The notes under the pieces: generated by a model | The model's input: the letters and a program-made list of their open reading frames with translations, nothing else | Database searches by the model: none | Told to the model about the DNA's origin: nothing | In this document: positions 57,195 through 64,000 of the stretch, piece by piece | How the letters are laid out: every line of letters begins with the position of its first letter | Position numbering within the stretch: the stretch's first letter is position 1 | Program-made: the position numbers and the translations under genes | NCBI RefSeq assembly: GCF_000247695.1 | Contig: NW_004624732.1 | Coordinates: forward strand, 22,450,869 to 22,514,868 | Direction of reading: 5' to 3' | Length of the DNA: 64,000 nucleotides | DNA from: Heterocephalus glaber | Taxonomy: Eukaryota > Chordata > Mammalia > Rodentia > Bathyergidae

Positions 57195-57775
57195 TTTCCT
57201 GCTTAGGCTTCAATGGCTCCTTGCTGTCTTCAGAATAAAATTAAAAGTCCTTAGCAAGCACTTACAAAGCCCTGATGATCTAACCCCACCTTTCTCCTAC
57301 AGGTTCACCTCTCACTAGCTCCAGCCTTAAGATTTCTATTCCTGCCATCTTGAATTGCTTGTGACTTCCCAATCCAGAAACATGATGTCTCTGTATAGTC
57401 TGCTCCTTCTCTCTTCATGCATCTCAACCCACCCCCACTACTAACCCTCAGACATCTGTTGCTGGTATTTTGGTTTATTCATACTCATATTTCAAACTCA
57501 AGGTCATATGGAAATCTTAAAAAAGAAAAAGAAAACCTTCTTCTATATCTGCTAGATTGGGTTTGATTTCCAGGTTGTATCTTCAGATATTTCTACCTGT
57601 ATCCTTTATATTCTTTGAGTGCCTTCTAAACATAGCTTCATCTTATTGCACTATAGATTTATTTCTTTTCTCCATTATCCAAGAGAGGCCCTGCATTTTT
57701 TAATCTCAGTATTCTTAATTCCTGGAAACCAACAGACTTTTAAGAAATGCTTGATTATTGAATAAATACATGCTT
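57195..57775 (+). mobile_element. L2 LINE remnant, 3' part
   Basis: 'caatggctccttgctgtcttcagaataaaattaaaagtccttagcaagcacttacaaagccctgatgatctaaccccacc' is the L2 block 'caatggcttcccatctcactcagagtaaaagccaaagtccttacaatggcctacaaggccctacatgatctggcccc'; the end 'aagaaatgcttgattattgaataaata' is the L2 terminus. A clear, moderately long remnant. Confidence 0.8.
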
Positions 57776-59601
57776 CAATTAATGGGCAAACATTATAAAC
57801 TTCTTTTAAGGTACTTATTATTGCTATATATTCATATAATTATTTTTATTTAGTTGTGAATCTTTTAAAGAATTGATTTCCCTTAGGTTTTTGTTTTTGT
57901 TTTTGATTCCTGTAAACTGATATGTTTGTCAATCATTGAATCTCAGCTGGGTATCTTCTTTAATCCTGTGATTGGGTAATGAGGTTCTGGAATCCCTTAT
58001 CATCTAATAATCTCAGAGTTTGGAGAATCCATTTTGCATTTTATGGTGTTAAATACTGGAATAAAGTTAACCTGAATATCTTTGTTTTAAAATGTCTTGG
58101 AGAATTTAGTGTCAATGATAACTGCAAGAAGAGCAAGGAATTATTCCTGCATATTCAGTAAGTAGTAAGAGACATCCTGTAGTATATGTCAATGGATACT
58201 TTTCAGACAAGGAAAATAGCATAATGGTAGGGCACATGGGTTTATCAGATTTTTCATGTTTTGAAAACATGCATGTTGTATATTCCTAAGCATTCATTAC
58301 ATTAAAGTCAGTGTTTATGTCACTGCTTTCTCAGTAAAGTATACAAATACTACCTTTATTTTTAGATATGCACACTCATACTAGTATGATACCTAACAGA
58401 TGAAATTGTTGTTTTATTCTGTTATAAACCAAGTAGAGATCTCACTATGATCTTTCCTAGGTTAAGAGATGGATAAAATGCTGGTAAGACACATTTTAAA
58501 TTCTATGCTGACAAACTGTGGAAAGCAGAGGAATTTCACTCTTTGTGCTTTGAGACTGGCTTACCTGGGAGCATTAAAAATAAGCTCATATAACAAAAAT
58601 GATTGTCATTCTTTTTAGGAAGAAAATAAGGAAAGAAAAATCTGAGAATGAAAATGATTTTTAGCTGAACTCCTTTTTTTTGCTCATCAAATCTGACAGG
58701 CTCAACAATACCAACTCACCATTGCTCACTTGTCAGCAGCACTTCAGCGCCAGTGAGATAATGCCCTGTGATGCAGGAACACTTGTTCTTCCAGCAGCTA
58801 GCAACTGAGTAGACCCTCAGCAACAATGAAAAAGGAAGAAGTGTAAGTGAGAATGAATGGGAAGAAAAATGTGGGGAAAAGTGATACATTTCCTTATCCC
58901 ATCTCTTTTCTGCTAAATTTCTTTGAACACACATGGGTGTGCACAATCATACAAACACAGGCAACACTGTATCCAATTTCACAAGTCTAAAAAAGAATAA
59001 TTTGTGAATCATTTTAGATATTTAAATGTAACAGCAGCATAACAGTAAACACCTTATTAGCTTAAATTTATAGATACATGCCAAATGTATCTCTGCACAC
59101 AAACATATTAGAAATTTCAGAGGATTTGCTTCTTTTTCCATAAAATGAAGCTATTTTTCCAACATCAGCAAGACCACACTTGAGGTCTGCTTTATTTTCC
59201 TTGTAGTGCCAGGGTAGCACATGTTATCAGGGTTGGTATCTTGAATATGTTGCCTCATGCTGGATGCTGTAAGGTGCTGGGAACCAGATGTGCCTTCAGA
59301 GGCTCACACTGATACAGGAGAATCCAGTCCCACTGAGATCCACTGGGACACTGGAGCTTCCAGAGTAATCAGCCAAGGACCTGTGTCAAGCTCCCCTTCT
59401 CCTCTGCTCTCTGTCTTCTCTTCCCTTCCTTTCACAGCAGTTAATTCCAAAGCCTTTCTGAAAAGCCAGCCTGCACCATGTAAACATAACACATATTTGT
59501 TGGATGGGGTAAAATGGTCAAATGATGACTGGACAGATTTCCTCAGTTCAGTAAAAATGTGCTTTCTAATGGCTGAAAAAATGTTATAACTTCTCAGTAG
59601 T
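57776..59601. other. Unassigned DNA, no gene seen
   Basis: No recognised repeat. The 110-codon plus-strand frame at 59257-59589 has no recognisable domain and an overlapping 62-codon frame on the other strand; neither looks like a gene. Confidence 0.45.
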
Positions 59602-60174
59602 TGTTTAGTCCATTTAGGCTGCTACTATATACAATGATAAAAATATCATTGACTGGTTGATTAAAAATAATAGCTACTTACTTCTCACAGTTCCAGGGCT
59701 TGAAATTCCACTGAGGTTTTACTTTCTGTATCATAGACACTTATCTTCTTACTGAGTCCTCACATATTAGAAGGGAAGAGGAGGAAAGGGGTCTCTTTTA
59801 GGTCTTTCTTTCTCAATATTTTTGCAGTATTGGGAATTGAATCCATGACCTTCCACAAGCTAGGTCAGTGCTCCACCTCAGAGTGTTTCATCTCCAGACA
59901 CTTATTTTTAAATTTTGAGACAAGGTCTCACCAAGTTTCTCAAACTGGCCTCAAACTTGTTATTCTCCTCCTTCAGCCTCCTGAGTAGCTGGGATCACTG
60001 GTGTGTGTCACTGAATTCTGTTTAGGCCTCCTTTATAAGGGCACTAATCTCATTCATGAGGGCTCTGTCTCATGACCTAATCACTGCCCAAAGGCTCCAG
60101 CTCATAACACCGTCACTTTGGGGATGAGAATTCCAACCTATGAGTCTGGGAGGAACATAAGGATGGAGGCCACA
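59602..60174 (-). mobile_element. MLT1-type LTR split by a B1-dID
   Basis: Complement of an MLT1 LTR: 'tgtttagtccatttaggctgctac', 'ttacttctcacagttccagggcttgaaattcc', then after the SINE 'cctttataagggcactaatctcattcatgagggctctgtctcatgacctaatcactgcccaaaggctccagctcataacaccgtcac'. The two halves join correctly when the SINE is removed. The outer TSD (gtagt/gtacc) is poor. Confidence 0.8.
59806..60020 (-). mobile_element. B1-dID dimeric SINE nested in the MLT1 LTR
   Basis: The plus strand shows the complement of the shortened ID half ('gtattgggaattgaatccatgacc...tcagtgctccacctcagagtgtttcatctcc'), then the complement of the B1 half ('ttttgagacaaggtctcaccaagtttctcaaactggcctcaaacttg...ctcctgagtagctgggatcactggtgtgtgtcac'). 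TSD tttaggtct/tttaggcct at 59797-59805 and 60021-60029. The better preserved of the two B1-dID copies. Confidence 0.88.
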
Positions 60175-60181
60175 GTACCAG

Positions 60182-61774
60182 CGATGCTTTGGCTCAGCAG
60201 CGAAGATTTGAACTGTGTGCCTGCAACATTTCAGATAGTTGGATGCTTCAACATCAAATAGGAGCCATTCAACTGGTCCTCAGGATAGTTGTGGTTAAAT
60301 ACACAGAATATGACAGCCTAAACAGTTTTGGAAATTTATTACCTGGGTGACCTTTAAATTTCCTAAAACTAAGTGTGCCTATTGCTGAAATAAACTTATT
60401 AACAACACTATCTTAAACATAGATTTTTAAAAAGAGGACTATCTGAGAAAACACAGATGAGCACTGCATGGCACGCATGAGCTTTTGGAGGGAATTCACT
60501 TTCCCATCCACTCTGCTGTGCAGCGTAAAACCCCGAGTCCTCAGTGCCTGTGAGATCTGACCTAGCTTGGCCACTCACTGCCCTCCAATGTCTTCTCCTC
60601 CACACCCCTCCCTTGTGCTTTCTGCGACACTGGGCTCAGTGCTTCCCACACTAGCACATCCTCCTGTGGGATTTTTGTGTTGCTTGTTTCTTCATTTAGC
60701 ATGGCTACTCCTGAAGCTTTTTCAGGTATTTGTTCAATTATCCTTTGCACCCTGTTCACAATTACAACCTTGTCTTTATGTCTTACCCCAACAATCCTGA
60801 TACCCTTTACCAAGATCTGTACTTTCTTTTTTTCATTGTATAAATTTCCTTCTGAGATTATATGATGTTTATGCAGATGAACAGATTTTTAGGTGTCTAT
60901 ACACATACATATGAAAATATATACACATATATGCATATAAAAATTATTGTTTTGCTCACCTATGAGGAGGTCAAGAATCTTTACCTGTTGTGTATACCAT
61001 CTCACTCAAACTACTTAAATCTGGATATATAATAAATGATTGGTAACTGTTAAAAAAATCCTAGTGACAAGGATTATAAAACAAATGCTGCTACTGTATA
61101 TTGTACCTACTATTAAGGAAGTAGAGCTGTTTCCCCCTGGTGAGTTTAAAAAGCACATGTTACAATCTCCGTACCTGGCACTGTGTCAGCCAGAGCATAG
61201 AGAAATAAAGAAGGCAGGGTTCCTGCCTTCTAGAGGGCCTCTGTGCTATACCACCAGAACATCTCAGTCGTCCTACACTGTCTCTCCAGAGTAAGAATAG
61301 CCTTTAGTTGAAGAACATTAGGTTGCCTAAGGCCAAGTCCCTTTCCTGCTGGTGGTCTGCCTCCACCGACTGGCCACAGAGGGAATACAAAATCTAAGTC
61401 TCAGTGATCCAACTCCAGGCAGCTCTGAAGGACCACACCAGTTTCAGAGCTCCTGAGGTCATAGCTGCGACTGCAGCATTGATACACATCTACCCCACCC
61501 TTCTTCCTTCCACAGTATCATGGCTGACAGGTCTCCAATAAATTTCTCAGGTACTAATCTCCATTTCACAATCTGAGGGATGGAGGGAGCCTCGAGAGAA
61601 GAGGAAGTAAAAAGACCTAGATGTGATATGTTTAAGTACCAATTCTCTATAACAAATGTATTTATTGGGTATCAAAAACATATACTAATAAAAATACAAT
61701 CTTAGAAAGAAATTTGAAATACAATTTCAAAAAGAATTACAAACTGCACCTTTCATAACATCCATCTTTCTATT
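60182..61774. other. Unassigned DNA, no gene seen
   Basis: Open frames of 60-84 codons on both strands around 60400-61300 show no domain. About 61170-61240 recalls the unassigned ancient repeat seen at 12595. No CpG island. Confidence 0.4.
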
Positions 61775-62290
61775 GGAGCGTCACAAGTCACAACACACTT
61801 AACAGCTTGGAACAAAACAAATTTTACCTCAGGGCCCAAGAAGATCAGGAGGAAATGATGATGTGGTCCTGCATCTGGGGCCTTGGAGGCCACCTTCCCG
61901 TTGTGGGCCTACTGCTCCAGCACTGACCCTGTGCCTTCCCCGGAGTCATTTCCCTGAGGATACAGGAGTGGGAGACCACCAGCCAGCTGTCATGAGGACT
62001 TTTTAGTGCCTAGGGGCTGCTCTAAGTCCTCTCCCCTCAGCTCCTCTTGTCACACTCTCACAGGCTCCACTTTCAAATCTCCATCTTCAGGAAGGACTCA
62101 GTCCTTTCAAAGGACTCACCTGATGAAGTCAGGCCCACTTGGACAATCTCTTAATTAACTGAAAGCCGGTGTTTTAGTATGCTACTCATGGAAATGATGC
62201 AAAGCCCACACATTCTCATGAAGTGAAGATTACCCACCAGGAAGTGAGGGTCATGGTAGCCATGTAAGAGTTTTCCCTACCATACATCTA
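61775..62290 (-). mobile_element. Possible MaLR-type LTR remnant
   Basis: 'tccatcttcaggaaggactcagtcctttcaaaggactcacctgatgaagtcaggcccacttggacaatctcttaattaactgaaag' recalls the complement of an old MLT1-group LTR ('gctcacctgattaggtcaggcccacccaggataatctc...'). The left part is poorly matched and no TSD was found. Confidence 0.35.
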
Positions 62291-62454
62291 TTACTGGAGA
62301 AAAAGACTGGAAAAAAAAAGACAGTGAAATGTTAATAAATTATAGTATGGTTGTTCTGTATTAGAGGAAAATAAATGGGTAACATAAAGTAGCACAGAGA
62401 TTAACTGAATGTCAAGCATTATCATCTACAAGGAAAGGGAGTTTTGTGACAGTT

Positions 62455-63060
62455 AAGGCAGGAATGGGTTCTGAGCAAAGGAAATGGCATGCACCATAAT
62501 CCAGAGGCAGATCATAGAATGGTGTTTCTAGAGAACAATAAAGAATTTAGAATTTATTGAACACCTTCTTTGCCCATGGCTTAGAGATATTTCTCATCAA
62601 ACACACAAGAAAGTGTAAGGCCTCAGGAGGGTTTGCATTGCTGAAAAAAAATGGCCAAACCTATAATCAATAAATATGGTCCAATCAATATGAATTCATA
62701 GAAATTAATTGCTTGAGGATCCAAAAGGTCAAAGAAAACTTTATTATTTTAACCTCAGAAATTGAATATTTGTATAACCTTGGGCATAAAGGGAGAGTGC
62801 ATTTCTGGCTGAGGAAATAACATGATCAAATTCAGATAGAGGGATAAAAAGCAGTAGTTAGCAAGTGGTGGGAGAGAAAATAGGATACCAGCCTAATTAT
62901 AACTGAGGATTCATACTGAGAAGAAAAGGGTAACATAATTGAATGAAGCTTGGATCACATCCTAGAAGGCTCTAAATGTCAGGCAGAGAAGCTAATAGTT
63001 AGGAGAGCAATGCAATAGAGAGCTACTGTAAATTCTTGAAAAAGGAAATTTTAGATACAA
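62455..63060 (+). mobile_element. Ancient interspersed repeat remnant, family not assigned
   Basis: 'gagcaaaggaaatggcatgcaccataatccagaggcagatcatag' and 'tgaagcttggatcacatcctagaaggctctaaatgtcaggcagagaagct...gagctactgtaaattcttgaaaaaggaa' resemble a mammalian-wide repeat containing 'ggagccattgaagggttttaagcaggg'. The same family as the trace at 12595. Confidence 0.4.
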
Positions 63061-63757
63061 ATTACATTTGTGCATTTTGATTAGTCAGGCAAGGTCAATC
63101 AGCAACTTCAGTAGGTTTTGTGGTCATCAAATGTCATATGTTTCTAAGATTTCTAGAGTTTTTATACTACTTTGGTATACAAGAGGCTCCATTCTGGCTT
63201 TATACCACTGCTGGTATAAAAAATATCCATTGTTTGTGATTTAATGCTATTATTATATTCCTTCTGTCATCCTGATAGGATTTTTGGATGAAGGCGAGAT
63301 AAACACATATGTTTAGTCAGAGTCCTTGAACCATAAACTCTGTATCTTTTATAGTTAATGTTATTCTCTATATTTACTATTTTAGCTTTCAAATTTTAGC
63401 ATACCATTTAATATTATTTTTAAAAATTTCTATAAGTGCAGTTTTGAAGGTTGTGTGCTGTTTTATAGTACAATAACTTAACTTCTCATGGAATATATAA
63501 GATGTTTCCTCAGTCATTTGTACCTATCAGCAACTTACTTATTTGCTTTTATTTATAAAGCTGGAACCAATGCATAAATACTTTAGAATGAAACTATCCC
63601 AAAATAAAATCAATTTTATAAAAACTTCATGGACAAAAATTAACTAGGAAAAGGTCTACCATATCATTTTTAAAATTTTTAAATTTTTCAAAGTAAAGAG
63701 CCATAAGATGAGAATGTGGCTTAAGAGCACCTCCACTGCTAGAAGATGTGCTATGGG
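63061..63757. other. Unassigned AT-rich DNA
   Basis: No gene or repeat recognised. Composition changes sharply to GC-rich at about 63720 where the minisatellite region begins. Confidence 0.5.
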
Positions 63758-64000
63758 GAAGCTGAGCTGGTCCCAGCACCTGCAAGCTCCCCCTCTGCCA
63801 TCCCAGGCTCCTATGGCACAGAAGCTCAGCCAGTCCCAGCACCCGGAAGGAAGCTCCCCACCTCCATCCCAGGCTCCTAGGGCAGAGAAGCTCAGCCAGT
63901 CCCATCACCCAGAAGGAAGCTCCCCCACTGCCATCCCAGGCTCCTGGGGCCAAGAAGGTGAGCCTGTCCCAGCACCTGGAAGGAAGTTCCCCTGCCTCCA
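63758..64000. repeat. GC-rich minisatellite, ~66-base units, open at window end
   Basis: Tandem units start at 63758 (63 bases), 63821 (66), 63887 (67) and 63954 (47, cut by the window edge). The unit core is gaagctcagccagtcccagc followed by acc-ggaaggaagctcccc and atcccaggctcctggggc. Units differ from one another at roughly a tenth to a fifth of positions, so the array is not freshly homogenised. On the minus strand the period is about 22 codons and remains open for 63627-63953, giving repeated LGLAELLC-RSLGW motifs. Without a known gene here this is most likely coincidental to a 66-base period, though a repeat-bearing exon or an L1/ERV 5' tandem region beyond the window cannot be excluded. 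Confidence 0.9.

Noticed and set aside
59257..59589. 110-codon plus-strand frame as an exon or gene
   Set aside because: No recognisable domain, an overlapping open frame on the opposite strand, and no supporting signals; it ends just before an LTR.
1..64000. CRISPR array, operon or prokaryotic system
   Set aside because: The window is mammalian in repeat content; no regular short repeats with unique spacers and no bacterial-type genes.

Overview
This window reads as AT-rich, non-coding nuclear DNA of a mammal, almost certainly a rodent outside the mouse/rat group. The evidence is the repeat content: tRNA-derived ID-type SINEs with intact A and B boxes and target-site duplications (TSDs), two B1-dID dimers (a 7SL-derived B1 half joined to a shortened ID half, described from squirrels, dormice, beavers and hystricognaths), one dominant L1 lineage with a purine-rich 3' UTR, and the usual ancient mammalian background (MIR, L2, MLT1/MaLR LTRs, Tigger- and hAT-like DNA transposons). 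I recognise no B2 elements or murine-style B1 copies. The species cannot be fixed from the window.

I find no host protein-coding exon, tRNA gene, rRNA, known ncRNA gene or CRISPR array. Every long open frame is either a piece of L1 ORF1/ORF2 or a translation of simple sequence. The window is best read as intergenic or deep intronic.

Layout. 1-1.7 kb: unassigned DNA, an (AC)n microsatellite and a short telomere-like block. 1.7-5.4 kb: 5'-truncated L1 (+) carrying an ID insertion. 5.4-7.2 kb: old L1 piece, a possible ERV LTR, an MLT1 solo LTR with a perfect 5-bp TSD, and a Tigger-type MITE split by a B1-dID. 8-13.6 kb: MIRs, a short L1 3' end, a polypurine tract and an unassigned stretch with possible conserved non-coding DNA. 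15.9-29.8 kb: a deep stack of three old minus-strand L1 copies interrupted by two LTRs, an ID, three younger plus-strand L1 insertions (one 4.3 kb) and a Tigger-like element. 30-35 kb: MIR, ID-related SINEs and unassigned DNA. 35.4-40.7 kb: a long minus-strand L1 with recognisable ORF1 and ORF2 and an internal inverted duplication. 40.7-44.4 kb: old L1, a MaLR-type 5' LTR plus internal sequence, and a second LTR of the same family in the opposite orientation with a perfect TSD. 44.6-57.8 kb: L2-rich zone with one L2 of about 2.2 kb, another MLT1 LTR and an hAT-like remnant. 59.6-63 kb: MLT1 LTR with a nested B1-dID and other old repeats. 63.76-64 kb: a GC-rich minisatellite of about 66-bp units running off the window.

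No new biological system is evident. The most distinctive items are the minisatellite whose minus strand stays open through its period, the inverted duplication inside the long L1, the apparent twin-primed L1 insertion, and the well-resolved nesting order of the transposons. Family names come from recalled consensus patterns and were not checked against a repeat library.
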